A stretch of DNA of 64,000 bases, from the NCBI RefSeq assembly GCF_021869535.1, contig NW_026262690.1, positions 10,651,501 through 10,715,500 of the forward strand, given 5' to 3'. A program made the position numbers and the translations under genes. Shown piece after piece: positions 1 through 12,807 of the stretch. Below the pieces are notes generated by a model, which saw nothing but the letters and a program-made list of their open reading frames with translations, was not told the origin of the DNA and made no database searches. The stretch's first letter is position 1; each line of letters starts with the position of its first letter. Source of the DNA: Mytilus californianus (taxonomy: Eukaryota; Mollusca; Bivalvia; Mytilida; Mytilidae).

Positions 1-2590
1 CCTCTAAACAAGACTTGACACTTGTAGCTTCAGACTTGTCAAATGATGTTCAAATCAAGATGACTGTTTAATTCTTAGATTTATTTTCCGGTAATATGAT
101 ATTTCAATTGACCACAGTAAACAAAACATAAGTCCAAAAAATGTGTAAAGTCTCAGACAGAATGAATCACGCACCTATAGCTAGCGCCTACCAATATACG
201 CACCTGTTTTCAATCCAATTTGATTTTTATTATTCCATATTATAATTTTCCGGTTTTACCTTGACGTCTAATATTCCATCTCAAATCGGTTTAGGGATAT
301 TTCAACCAAATCCCATACTAAAATAATCAGACGTGGTATTATTGCCTTTGAGTTTATCCACCGGAAGAAAATGACGTAAGAAAAATCATGTTTGTACAGT
401 GTTTTATACTAACTGTATTCATGAATCGTATGGTTTATATTTAGTTTAATCAGTTAATCGATTATCAAACCAAAACATATGAGTGCAATTCATTTGTTTG
501 AAACTGAATAGAGAATGTCACAGATGTAGTGGATGCTGTAAAGCTGTATGATTAAAATAATTCAAATTCACTGAAAATTCAAGACGCTCTTGTAAAAACT
601 CGAACGAAGTAAACTATTTAAAAAATTCATATGGATTACCAAATGATAGATTACCTACAATTACAATAACTGTCAAAATGAAAGCAAACTTTGGTTTTCC
701 AACATTTTATTGTCATTATTAAATCAATCACCTTGGTCTCATAGTAGTGTACTCGCCATAATTGTAGGTGGTTGTATGTTTGTTTCCCTGCCTGGTCACG
801 TCAAGACTTTAAATTTAAAATCTACAAAGCACAGGGCGTTTGTGAGTAAAAGCAAATACTGGTCGACTGTGCAAAAAATCCAGCTCAGTAAATCGACATT
901 GTACACAAAGAAGGTTTGATATTCATAGTACATTAACATGTTTTCGTTCTGTATATACATTGTATATGCATCATGACGGTAAGTTTTATCAATATGAATT
1001 GAAAATTACAATATAATTGTACAAACAAATAATTTTCAAATCAGTCAGTGATAATAACACCGAAACAGCAAAATTAAAAAATATAATAAGCAACATATTT
1101 GAATTTAAAAATGTTTGGCTCCAGCAAACTCAGTTGTCTCACGGAATCGACATTTAATTCTATTTTCAAATTAATCAAGGCATTTGCCTATGAACGGCAA
1201 AGATGAAAATCATCCAAACCAATCTACTTTTCATTGAAAGGTTTTCAGTGAAAACCTTGTAAAATTAAAATTAGCCATAGACATGATAGAGGTATAGTTA
1301 ATTTTTTTTATCAATATCGGAATGGGGATTGGAATTTTGATATCTTCACCTGGTTATAACAAGTGACCATACAAATGTTCTCTACATGGTGATTTACGTT
1401 ATCTGTTTTGGCCGTCGTAATGTCTTTTTCTTTTTTCATCTTCAATCCAATATGCTACATATAAGGCGAAACAATTTCTGAAGTCATTTTTTTTATTTCC
1501 ATTGAATGGGCGGGATCATATCAAAGGAGCAATAAGTCAAAAATTTGAAGAAAAAAATATTTACCATCGAGACAAAAAGTTACAAAAATACTAAATATTG
1601 GCAACATGAATACATTGAAATAGTGGGCTGACCTCAGCTGGTGACCAGGAAGGATCCGCAGTTTTGATCTACCAGTAAAACCAGCAATTTTGTCCAGGTA
1701 GTATACCTTGATGGGCAACACACGGGATATCACATCCTTATTTTCAGGGTAATCTAGTTTATAGGAATCTTTAATTTATATACCATCCATGTTAACAGTA
1801 TAACCATTGAATACGCGTATTCTCAAAGGTTATCTATTGAACACTGTAGTAAGATATTTGACTATTCTATTTATCGGTTCTAACATTGATTTAGTTAAAT
1901 CAAAAATGATTTTATATTGAGATAAGTTAATGAATGTTTATAATCCTACAACCGATCGATACTTATATGTTGACTTTGCACAAAGTCATACTCATTTAAG
2001 AGCGCTTATTACATCTGTACACTGAATCTTTTGAATTTTTATCGATTGATATGTTACAACTTGCGTTAAGTTTATGCGAGCTTCCTTTGATCGGTGCTTT
2101 GGTTTTTTTCTTTTTTTTTGTGTTTCTTTTTTGTTAGTAGATTTTTGTGATTCATGTCGATTTTAAATCAAACTATTTCCAAATGATTTTTACAGATTGT
2201 TCATATGGTGTCCTGTTACATTACTGTTCAAGGTTATGGGTGATACGTTCGCGAACATGTTTAATTCCGCTGCGTTCTGTATGTGCCTTTCCCAAGTAGG
2301 ATTCTGTAATTCAATTGTAGTCGTATTTCGTTTATTGTTTTATCGTAAATCAGGGTTTTTTTTATTGAATTGTTTAACATCTGGTATCGGTGCTTTTTAT
2401 ACATGTAGCCTGCATATAAAGTTTCTATCTCCCAGTTAATACTTTATTCTAGAACTAGCATTTCCCATCGTGATTACCTTGATAGATGCTTTATAAGGAA
2501 CCTTTACAAACAAGAGTTCCAAGTGATGAATTTGAAATCATACCTTCGAAATTTTTACGGACGCCATCACGAATCCGTTGACTGTTATTA
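1..2590. other. AT-rich non-coding sequence
   Basis: No supported gene, RNA or repeat copy is visible. One patch stands out. On the minus strand at about 1600-1740 the base composition becomes more balanced and reads as an open segment (VLPIKVYYLDKIAG, then RSKLRILPGHQLRSAH) lying beside a GT that could be a splice donor. It could be an exon or an old repeat; I do not recognise the peptide. Confidence 0.4.
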
Positions 2591-2596
2591 TTTATC

Positions 2597-2900
2597 TGTT
2601 TCACAGATGACGATGGATATGTTCCGATTGTCGTAACCACAATCCCATCGTCATTTCCTGGAATATGATCTACTGAATGCGACTTATCACCGGGTTTGTA
2701 CTTACATGAATAACAAAAAGGATGCCACAAGTGGTGCAGGATCTATTTACCTTTCAGGAGCACCTGAGATCACCTCTGATTTTTCTTAAGAAGGGGTTCG
2801 TGTTGCTCTTGCTTTAGTTTTAAGTGCTACACTTTTTTGTTTATAATTTTTGCAATGTCTGTGTTGTCTATACCGGTCATAGTCTCGTATATCATTTGTC
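2597..2900 (+). repeat. Interspersed repeat family M3, copy 1
   Basis: The segment carries the order CACAATCCC, then TTATCACCGGGTTTGTACTTACATGA, then a GATGCCACAAGTGGTGCAGGAT-like block, then GGAGCACCTGAGATCACC. The same order recurs near 60920-61075, and pieces recur at 3054-3185, 16083-16165 (reverse), 26003-26100, 52570-52760 and 60610-60815. No coding capacity is convincing. I recognise it as a common mussel interspersed sequence; its class is unknown. Confidence 0.6.
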
Positions 2901-3053
2901 ATGAGAATCGTGTTTCTATTTCAGGGTTAGAACAATTACTTTACTGATGGTTTATTAATTTGGTGATATCTTAGGGTTAGAAAAGAGTCAATTACCTATT
3001 GGCTAATTTGTAATGTTTAATCAATCGATAAATCTTTAAAACGTATTGCACAG

Positions 3054-3185
3054 GTGTAACACGACGGGTGTCGCATATGCATAAGGATCATCTCACCCTT
3101 CCGGATCACCTGCCATGGCATTGTCAGTTTATTTTCAAATTAGAATTTAAATATGCATGAAGTATCTTTGGCCTTCTTTTACAAT
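3054..3185 (+). repeat. M3 repeat, copy 2, internally deleted
   Basis: A second M3 copy lies directly downstream of copy 1. It goes from an ACACGACGGGTGTCGCAT block and CCTTCCGGATCACCTG straight to CCATGGCATTGTCAGTTT, skipping the middle portion present in other copies. It ends at GTATCTTTGGCC, which corresponds to the family's usual GGTATCTTT end. Confidence 0.55.
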
Positions 3186-3641
3186 GCGGTTAAGGTGTTG
3201 CCCATTGTTCAAGGTTTAACGATGACCTATAGTTGCTTGCTTCCTCTTCAATTGGTATATGGAAGATAGTGTGTCTAATTGGCAATAATATCATATCACA
3301 TAATAACAGATTGCTTACTGTCTCTTATCTTAATCAAAAGATTATTTGTTGTATAAATACTCCGACCCTTATGATGGCGGAATGTGAAAGTTTGAAAAGA
3401 AAACGCAATTTTCAAAGACAATGAATGAAAAAATATTTCAAGAAGAAACAAAAAATGTATTCTGAAATAAAATATCAGTTAACCTATTAATTACCTAACA
3501 AAAATGCAACATGGTTCCCGATCAGCTTAACATAATATCCTGTGTCTAAGCTTTGCTTACAAGGATCTGACAACAATCCGTTTTGTTTCTGTTCTGGTAC
3601 TTATTACATCAGCCAATGACATGTCAGCCTTCCTAATTTCG
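3186..3641. other. AT-rich sequence, nothing recognised
   Basis: Only short chance open frames are present. I see no splice-flanked coding segment and no repeat copy. Confidence 0.4.
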
Positions 3642-3790
3642 AAAGTGTGTAAAAAGTAAAATAGCAAAAATACCTAACTCCAAGGAAAATTCAAAACGGA
3701 AAGTCCTTTATCAAACGGCAAAATCAAAAGCTCAAACACATCAATAATAATCCGAAAAAAAGCAAAAGACCCCGAAAGGTATTTATACAG
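3642..3790 (+). repeat. Interspersed repeat family M4, copy 1
   Basis: It contains ATACCTAACTCCAAGGAAAA, AATTCAAAACGGAAAGTCC and AAAAGCTCAAACACATCA in order. The same three blocks recur at 13738-13860. It is AT-rich and non-coding. Confidence 0.65.
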
Positions 3791-4278
3791 AAAGTAGAAT
3801 GGAGCGCTTTCAGATCCTAGTAAGAAAATTTCGGATACACAGAGTCTATATTTTAATCAGATTGTATGAACCCTTTTCAAACACAAAGAAAGGTGCAGTC
3901 AGGAAAACGAAATGATAAACAGTCCTTGTTCTTTTCTTTTGATCTGTCGTGTTTGCAGTTGGGTAATTATAATCGATGATAAGTTGCAAATGTACTGATT
4001 TTATGAGATGTATTGAAAGATAAAAGAACATGATGCACCTTTTTTTATTTTCATCTTATTATTCGCTATCTGTTCCATGACATTTGAGTTTGCTTTTTAA
4101 AAAGCGTCTATGAAAAAGAGTTAAAAACAAAGCAGATCCTCTGAAGTATTAATCTAGTTAAGGAATTGTAAATATATTGCACTTTTATATTCTACAATGT
4201 TCATCCGTCATAAATGTGTTTAAAATAAGATATGCATGGTACTATGTAACATCTTCAAAAGCATGTAAATTGTTTTGA

Positions 4279-4529
4279 TTATATTCCCTTTTTAAATAAC
4301 TTTACATTTTTTCGGGCGGTGGAGCTTTTTCTTCGTAAGTGACATAAAAGCGATTTCGGTGTTTTAAGGTTTCTTCCACAACCACACATGACACCTTCCA
4401 CGGGAAAATTAGCAGGTAACCACTTTGTGAACGAAACTGTATTTGTTGTAGTGAACCGTCCTCTTTTCCTAGCTCTTTTCTTCTTTTTCATAAAAGTATC
4501 CTTTAGTATGTCGATAGCCTCCTTCCATA
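4279..4529 (-). CDS. Candidate 3'-terminal exon, lysine-rich protein with Cys/His cluster
   Basis: On the minus strand an open segment follows the acceptor-like TTGCAG and runs to a TAA at 4279. It reads WKEAIDILKDTF, then a basic run (KKKKRARKRGR), and ends in a cluster resembling half of a zinc finger: MCGCGRNLKTP followed by LLCHLRRKS. The frame needs one base from a preceding exon (reading x-TA-TGG), so the Met inside it is not necessarily the start. The composition is more balanced than the flanks. The polypyrimidine tract before the acceptor is poor. I do not recognise the protein. It could be a host terminal exon or a fragment of a transposon-encoded protein. It cannot be spliced directly to the 8532-8660 candidate because the phases disagree. 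Confidence 0.3.
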
Positions 4530-4539
4530 CTGCAATTTA

Positions 4540-7500
4540 CAGTTTTTTTGTTCATTGATGCCTCAATAAGGTGAATGGAATATCTTTTTTTATTCTTTTT
4601 TAAAATTTAGTTTATATTGTACTATTTTCTAAATATAATAAAATATATAAGCCACAGTGCTTGTTCACCATACGTATATGTTGTTGTTTTTCCTATTCTG
4701 TATTATAAGCAGAAAACGTACAATTATGTGGCTAGAAACAGGTAAGCGATATTTTTTTCTCAGAAATATGATACATAGATTATGTATGTTTGAAATAAAA
4801 AAAAGAAAACATGGAATCACTGGATTTTTTTTATTGCTGTATAGCAAAACACCATCGTTTACGAATCTTAACTTATTGTATCCACAGTCACGTCTCAAAA
4901 AGTAATTGATTTTCCCTATTCTATGAAAGTGATCTGACCAACATTTTTCATAATAAGGAAACATAATTTGATAAGGGGATTAAAGATTTCTGGACAATTT
5001 CATAGAACAAAATAAATGTAAGCAACCCTTTCTCCATATGTATTTAAAACAACCTTCCCTAATCGAACTGAAAACTATATTATCCAGTTGACTCTCACAA
5101 TGGACGATTTTGATAAAGAAGCGGTTATTACATTTCTTCTTATGACAACGACGACAATAAACAACTTTATTTTTAAATTAGTAACACAATTAAATAACTT
5201 GTATCCGTTACGAAGACAAGAAGTTCCAGGAATAAGATATTTTGCAGGAAAAAAACATCAAGTTTTTCACCAACGTTTTTTTTTTTTTTTGGCGAAGGGG
5301 GGTGGAAAAAATCTTGCTCAAAGTCATAAAACTGTAGATATTCCAAACAAAAATCATACTTGACGATACAGCACGGTAAAGAGAATATGACGACTAATAA
5401 ACCAAGTGTGAAAGCATTTTAGCTGTTAAACGATCTCAGAGTATAAAAGTGTATCGGATAGACAGGCGAACGAATAGGTAGATGGACGGACAGGTATACG
5501 GAAGGAGACGATTATCATATCTCCTGCAGTAGCATACACCTCTATGTTCGTGAACGATCGGAAATTCTAGAAAGCCCCCATTAGTGATATTGATCAATAA
5601 AGGGAATTGATTTTCGTAATAATTTCAAATTTACCTCTTAGTTACTAATTATGCCGAAATTATATTCTATCTGTTCTATTGACGAATATCACCGACAGTT
5701 TTTACGCATGACAATACTAAATTGCACCAAAAAGAATTGTCCCCTTATCAGCTCTCTTTCTTTAGCTGAATTTTGTAAAATGTCAGTTATTTTTGGTATA
5801 TTCTTCTTTGCTATAATGGTTTTTCCCCATTTTGTTACTCTTCTTAATCTACTTAACTCAGGATTGATTCCCCGTTTAATTTGGGTAGGTCCAAAGGGCC
5901 AAACTAAGGAGATTTGACTGAAATTCGACTGAAGTCGACAGGTTCTTGTAACCCGAGTTGGACGAATCGAGGTAGGCTAGTGATAAACTGTACAGTAAAT
6001 ATACAGCCACGCCATATTTGCCTAGTAGAATACGATAGTTCTGTGCTAAAACAATATGGTGTGTGTAATATTTAAAATGTTCTACACCTTACCTAGTTTA
6101 TTGAAAAATTCTTGATGGATGAAGGTTGAACAAGGGCAAAAATGTAATACTTATAAAATAATAATCTTCTGAGGTTTTCAAGCGTAAACTGATAAAATAA
6201 TTTCAGTATTTTCAACAAAGAATAGACATTAACGATGTATTTGATTATTTGATTCCATTTCATTAAATCTGACAAACAATATACCTGCTTGTCCCGGACT
6301 GTACACATCTGCTACTGCGAGCTAAAACAAAATGATGAATTAAACTGAGTCTATTTCAGTGAATTTCCACACTTGCTAATGTGTTTTTGAAGCGCAAAAA
6401 CAAATAACAAATACAGATAAAATAAAACAAGTTAAAGGTGTATCGATTTAGGTAAACTTGGTCACCAGAAATTGATTAAGAATATTTTGCACATAATTGT
6501 CAAGAGTCGTTTAGATCTGATCAAAATTTTTCGTAGTTTTTCGTAGTTTGTAACAGCATTTCACAACTATATATATTAATTATAGTCATAATCCTAGCAC
6601 GAATTGATGTTTTTCAATAAAAGGATTTTTAACAAAAAACTAGGTGTATTCCACACTTCTCCATAATTTCTTTAACATCTGTTTTTGTCAGGGCACACTG
6701 TGGAATACTGGCTATATATTAAGTCAATTGTGATTGATATGTAGCTGTGAAGGCATTTGTCTCAACCTTTTTTTTCAAATGCATAGTATTTACAGCAATT
6801 TTTTTTCTTCAAATAAAAAACAAAATCGTGATAAACAGACGGACAAGAGACAGACAGAATAAAAGAAAAGACGAAAAGACGGAAATAAAGACTACTTGAC
6901 TGACAGAGTGAAAAATAGGGCACTGTTGAGGGAATGTGGTCGTAATAAATAAGCTTTTTTTTAAGTTCGAAAAGAGATATACCAGCTAAATACAGAGATT
7001 TTTAGAGAGTAATAAATGTTCAGAGCTTATATCATAAAATAATCGAAAAATACATTATCACATTTCGATTTTTATTGTAAATAACTTTAAGTTGATGGGG
7101 TTAATTCACAAAATATCTTAAGAGAAAAAATATTCCCAAATTATGATCGTTTAAGAGTAATCTACCGTTTATTCAATGCATAGGATTTGTTTGTGAAAAG
7201 AGTGTCGGAAAATAAAAAAATCATTTTTTTTCAACTTGATATTTTTCACATGGATCATCGTTTGAATCTTTCAGTCATATAGAGAACTTATATGACCAGT
7301 TTGCCTTGGATATTCAAGTACTATACAACTCAATTGCCTCTATTTATGTATATATCTATATGTATATATAATTAACTAAAAGACTTTTCTGTTTGTATAA
7401 TGCTTTTATGTAAAGGGGAAACCGTTACACGTGTGTGTGATCCTTTTTGTCTCTTTGACTAAAGAAAGTTATACATGTAGTCATAAACTAAATTGCAGTA

Positions 7501-8530
7501 CTCGTCGATATATCATTCTTGTATCTCACGAATTTGGGTCGTCCACTTACAAAACTTATTTTCTAGTAACGCATTCTATTGTTGAAGAATGACTGTTGTC
7601 CGTTATTTTAATTTTGTGTCCTTTGTTTGTGTCTCACGACCGTATCCATATTTATAAAAACATACAAGATGACATCAGTATCAATTCATGACACAAAATA
7701 ACTGAGTTAAACTAACAACAGAAAAAAGAAAAGGAAAAGAGCTTTTATGGTTATACTTCATTTAGAAGTCACAATGTGTTCTTTGTAAAGATGTTTTAAA
7801 TAATTTGAAAAGTAACGTTGTGTAAATTATAACAATTATTTCAATTTGAAACCATTTTAAGGTGTTGCTTGTTTCCGCCGCGAGCAAATTTTGACCGGAT
7901 TTTTCATATATTATATAAACATTTTCATTGCGATCTTAAAAAGGACGAAGTTGATATATAACTGCCGTCCATTATTGTGTGTGGTTGTAAGTTGCACCGA
8001 TTTTTTTAAAATCAAGTTGATTCTAAAAAAAAATTTGATAAGGAAAAAAAAATACTTTCTTTCCGAAAAAAAATTATAATTGAAATTAGAGTCGGAAAAC
8101 GGATAAAAGTACGACACTGAGTGTCATATATGTGCATGGGCGTTACAGACGAACGTTCACCTAAACTGACCCAGTCAATTGAAGACCTGAGCGCGACAAG
8201 AAATGGTCTCGTCCACACTGTTATGAAAACGATAATATTAAAGTAGCTGAATTGCTGAATGCAGACACAGCATTATTATACCGATGTTAAAGTCACGAAA
8301 ATAAATGTTTAGTAAACTATCCAAGTAAAACAACACTGATTGATACAAACAAACAAAAAACAAAAACAAAAAACATGTGTGTTCTATTAAAATAAAATAC
8401 ATTAAAGAAATAAGTATTCGGTTTATCAGTAATATGTTACATTGTAAGTATATCTTTAACCATACTGGTTGTAAATGATCATTATTAAATGGATTATTAA
8501 TGTAATTAATTGGGGTACAAATATATTTTA
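4540..8530. other. Long AT-rich stretch, no gene seen
   Basis: About 4 kb with short chance open frames, homopolymer runs and degenerate GACA/GATA-like simple sequence (5455-5515 and 6833-6900). I find no repeat copy shared with the rest of the window and no exon with both splice sites. It may be intronic if the minus-strand exon candidates on either side belong to one gene, but nothing proves that. Confidence 0.4.
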
Positions 8531-8531
8531 C

Positions 8532-8660
8532 CTTATGATCTTCATTTACTCGTATTAATTCTTCTTCATCGTGAACACCATTTTGGCCTATCATAGTTTT
8601 GTTTTTCCAATATTCCAGTTTGTCTTCGTCTTTTTTATCCAAATCAACCCATTGGGTTTG
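8532..8660 (-). CDS. Candidate internal coding exon, protein not recognised
   Basis: The minus strand has an acceptor context ending TTTACTTGTAAG, then exactly 129 bases open in one frame, then AAG followed by the donor GTAAAAT. The exon is 43 codons, begins and ends in phase 0, and encodes a very hydrophilic segment: QTQWVDLDKKDEDKLEYW, then KNKTMIGQNG, then VHDEEELIRVNEDHK. Beyond the donor the frame turns into the hydrophobic low-complexity translation typical of AT-rich non-coding DNA. This contrast and the matching phases are the support. I do not recognise the family, and neighbouring exons are not evident nearby. It could also be a chance open segment, since 129 bases is short. Confidence 0.4.
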
Positions 8661-8916
8661 CTTACAAGTAAACAGGAAAACATAAAGTGACAAGCATCAA
8701 AACCAAGTTAAATTGTCATATGTGTAAACAATATGATAATTGTCACAGCTTGATGTAATTTAATATACATTTTCATTTATTTACGTTGATGAATTTTATA
8801 CGATCTCATATACAAATTAATCATCACTTTGAAAAGAGTGACAATCTTGGAGTTATCACTTACACATATCATGGATATTAAAAGAAATCTGGTCTTTTAA
8901 GTACCGAACATGACCT

Positions 8917-9885
8917 ATTCCCGAATATGACTGTTTTGCTGAGTGTGAATTCGCATTGCTATAAGACGTGTCACGGTATTTGTTTATCCAACATTCATGT
9001 ATTTAGTTATGATGTTGTATTTGTAATTCTGATCGGATAATGTTAAATGTCTTATCGTTTGTAGTTGTAATTCTATTTTTTTTTTATTTTCTATTCGTAT
9101 GTAAAAGTAAAGATAATTAATCACCCAGTTCATTTATAAGATTTTAGTTTAGAGCAACTATATGTACACGATTTATTTGTTTTACGGTTTGATTTAGAAG
9201 AAATACCGACATAGCTAGATAATACAATTAATTATCTAATTACTAACACAATTCTGTATTAATATTCCTGTAATTGTTATAAAATACATCAAATGACGTA
9301 ATTACAAACCTGATCTTGAACTGTATCAAATTTTTAGAAATTTACCTGTGACTTCACTTTTGTGGCGTTGATCCAGTCGTGTGAAAGACAGTTCGTGGTT
9401 CTGTTGTGCTGTTTTTCTGTGCTGTCCTATGTTGTTTTACGTGTTCGTTTTTATATTGTGTCGAAATGTACTATTGTATTGTTTATTTGTGTATTTTTCT
9501 GTCCTGAATGTTCTTGCATTTATTTGTACTGTATTCCTGTCATGTAATGTTGTCATTTTAGTGTTATATTTAACATTGCCATAATAGCGCGAGGTTTGGC
9601 TAGCCACAAAACCAGGTTCAACCCATCATTTTTTCTTAAAATGTCCTGAACCAAGTCAGGAAAATGGCAGTTGTTATCTTATAGTTCGTTTCTGTGTGTG
9701 TTGCATTGTCGTTTGTTTTTTGTTCACTTCAGTGTTTCTGTTGTTTCGTTGTTTTCCTCTTATAGTTGATGTGTTTTCCTCGGTTTTAGTTTGTAACCCG
9801 GATTTGTTTTCTCTCAATCGATTTATGACTTTCGAACAGCGGTATACTACTGTTGCCTTTATTTGTTGTACAAAATATACGAATG
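8917..9885 (+). repeat. Interspersed repeat family M2, copy 1
   Basis: It shares a long ordered series of blocks with 15131-15815: TTCCCGAATATGACTG, GTGAATT(C/T)GCATTGCT, TCCAACATT, CTTATCGTTTG, AAACCAGGTTCAACCCA, CAAGTCAGGAA, ATGGCAGTTGTTATC, TTATAGTTGATGTGTTT, TTTGTAACCCGGATTTG and TCTCAATCGATTTATGAC, ending near CTGTTGCCTTTAT. The copies differ by scattered substitutions and indels. Open frames inside are hydrophobic and low in complexity, and I do not regard them as genes. Boundaries are approximate. The class is unknown. Confidence 0.7.
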
Positions 9886-10275
9886 TTAACGGAATTACCT
9901 AATGTGTCTCACTGGGAAAGCTGTATCAAACTGCTAATTCGTAACTTCGGAACACGAAGATTTCTTTCTAAAGTACATTTTTCCTTCAATGATTATAGAT
10001 GCACGTTGAAAACTTTTCTTCACTCATAAACTTCATGACTTTGACATTTTACAGTATTTTTACAGAAATAAAATTGGACAGTTGACTAATGATTTAAATT
10101 CATTAAACAGTTAAGTGGGGTAACCTTCGTGAGTTTCCACAATTCAATTGCTTCACTTGAAGCCTTTAAATAAAACATACTTGTAATTTCTGGTATCTTA
10201 ACCTAATGTAAATAAGACAGAATTACGATATGTCGTATCATCCTTTTCATGTTGGTTATATTATGCTCTGAAATC

Positions 10276-10308
10276 CTTTTTTTTTGGGGGGGGGGGGGTG
10301 GGGGGGAT
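10276..10308 (+). repeat. Poly-T/poly-G tract
   Basis: A T run passes directly into an almost pure G run broken by a single T. It resembles the G/C tracts at 36730 and 38157, but no shared flanking sequence is evident. Confidence 0.7.
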
Positions 10309-10612
10309 TCAGCTTCATATTATCAAATGATAAAATGAATACGTGTTCCTTCTCTATAAAGGTGATCAATGAGAACAGCACATGCTATATAAGTTACTGT
10401 AAAATTGTTTACAGACTTAACGTTACGGAACACAAACTAAAGTAAAAAAGTTAATCATCCAAATATAATAGGCTTGAACAGACAAAATATTGCATTTAAA
10501 TTCTGAAACCATACTTTAAATTCGTATATTATGAACTAAACATTTAAGATCAAAATATTATAATTAAGTAAATAGAAAACTGAAAACATGCAATTAACTT
10601 AACTCGCAGGGA

Positions 10613-10873
10613 TTGTCATTCCAACAAGAGTGGTCCTGCATGAACGTACAAAACGTTTTTGTTTTTTATAAGGAATGTTACAGGACCATGGCTGACCTCG
10701 ATTTGTATTCATTCCACACCTTTCAAAGAATTTTTATTCCAATAAACATCACAGAAGTATGGAATATTTTTCGAACAACCACTAGTCTTATGTACGGCTC
10801 TGAATTATCTTCCCTCAATTTAAACATTGCCCAGATACAAAGACTTTTTAAACAAGAAACATTAGACAGTTAG
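10613..10873 (+). other. Small open frame of unknown status
   Basis: An 86-codon open frame with moderately balanced composition. It includes LMYGSELSSLNLNIAQIQRLF, vaguely like the YGSE block downstream of RT in some LINEs. The match is too weak to assign, no other LINE motif flanks it, and it may be a chance frame. Confidence 0.15.
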
Positions 10874-10879
10874 AAATAT

Positions 10880-11404
10880 TACATTATCCAACAGCACATA
10901 AATGTTGCATTTTCAACATTAAACTACCCTGGCACTTCCTTTTTTTTTAATTTTCTAGCGATATTTTGAAGAGTTGAAATGCCTTAATTAGATTGAGGTT
11001 GAGTATTGTTTTGTATTGTAAAAAACGTTTTACAAATACTTATCAGTTACAAGCGTTAATTTTGACCTAATGAAAGCTGTTGTTTTGAATCGATGTAATC
11101 TTTTGTGATACCTTTTTACCATTATCTCGTTTTAAAATCAAAATTTGTGCAAAATAGACTGGTTTACTCCTTTCTATGAATACAATGATAAACATGATAC
11201 CTGTACAATTCCTTTTGTGTGTACTGCAGTCTTTTCATGTTGATATTCATCCCTACAATGTTAAATAAGTTGCTTCAAACACATATAAATGTAGCATAAC
11301 CAATATTTCTGAAGATTGTTTTAAAATACAAACAAACATGAATAAATATATCATGTATATGTCAGAATTTTAGGAATTCGTTAGCATCAAAATGGGTCTT
11401 ATTT

Positions 11405-11440
<36 letters not shown>

Positions 11441-12290
11441 TATAAGTGTGCATGCAAAACAAATTTCTTGGTAGAGGGGTCTAAATACAGCACAAACAAC
11501 ATTTTTCAAAAGACCAAAAAAGTGAAAAAGTATATTTTAACAAAGCGCATTTGACTAGCAGGTCGAACAACTGATGTTCTTAAACCATGCTGACTGCCAT
11601 TGGCGATTGCCAAATAAACGGATCACAGATGTAACAAAATGGATCTTAATTATAAATTTATTACCAAACATAAAACAATAAACTTGCGGAAAAGATGGTA
11701 TACCGCAAACATGAGGTGCAAAAATTTATACACCATATCCGGATTTCGACAATTAATGTCTCTTCAGTGATGTTAGGAATCGAAAGGGTTTTTGGAAGGC
11801 CATATAATTTACCTCAATTTAGGATAGAATCTTGAATTTTGAAAGAGTCGAAATAGGATGAACGGATCATATAAACCCGAAGGCAAATATAATACAAGCC
11901 CAAACGAAAAAATTTAAACAAGTCTAAATTGAAAACAACGTTCAAACCTATATGATTGCGTTGGATAAAAACCGCAATTTTTATACGTGTGCATATATAT
12001 ATCTTTATTCCCAAACAGCCAATGCATAACATCGGTACAGAGATACAATAACAATATGAAAAAAAAAGTTATATACTCATATTATCTTAACCGTTGAGCC
12101 AAAATACCTGACCAGGATATAAATTTTACATCGGCTGCCATATGTGTTACTTGTCAAAAGTAAATAACAATATGATGTTAAATGACTTAGTGTTTTTCAA
12201 GTAAATTATTATTATGCGCAAAAATTATTACAAATAGAACTCGAGATAGCTGAAAACTGTAGATACTGACATTTTTCAAATTTATGTACA
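10880..12290. other. AT-rich sequence with a TA microsatellite
   Basis: A pure (TA)n run of about 30 bases lies at 11407-11438. The rest holds only chance open frames. The stretch 11460-11640 has a more repeat-like look but has no second copy in this window. Confidence 0.45.
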
Positions 12291-12317
12291 GACCTTATAA
12301 AGTTGAAGCTGACCACA

Positions 12318-12470
12318 CGAATGATACACGTATGGACGATACACGTACGGAGAGTGAATGGTGAATGCACGATGAATGCACTGTGAATGATGCACTCATG
12401 TTGTGTGTTGAGCGTTACACGGAGGGTTAACGCATACTAAGTGACGAGCATTGCACGGACGATGAAATTT
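12318..12470. repeat. Degenerate tandem repeat around GTGAATG
   Basis: Short imperfect repeats (GTGAATGGTGAATGCAC, GATGAATGCAC, GTGAATGATGCAC, with related GATACACGTA units upstream) follow one another without a strict period. It is non-coding simple sequence, possibly the core of a small MITE. Confidence 0.5.
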
Positions 12471-12807
12471 AGTATTTTTGATTGGATAATGAAGTTTTAT
12501 GAATTTTCCGGTTCATAGAAAATACTCCCAAAAAACAAACGAAAACCCCTTAGATAGGAAAAACGTCCTAGATGGCCATTTTATCTAAAACTAATTTAGA
12601 ATTTTGTGTTTATTTAATAATTTGGACATCTGTGTCTCTGAGTCTGAACGAGAAATTGTTCAATCTAAAATAGACCGTTTCCTGTCATAGTGTGTCATTA
12701 CTTATTAAACACTATTTCATGCTAAACAATGTTAATTTCCGTATTTGATATAAAAATCCAATAACTACTGTACTTTTAATATATTGGTCTAGTTACCATT
12801 TAATTAG

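Noticed and set aside
9362..9902. Cluster of small Cys-rich hydrophobic open frames that could suggest secreted peptides
   Set aside because: They are T-rich frames within the M2 repeat, overlap in several frames, and are not conserved in the second copy.
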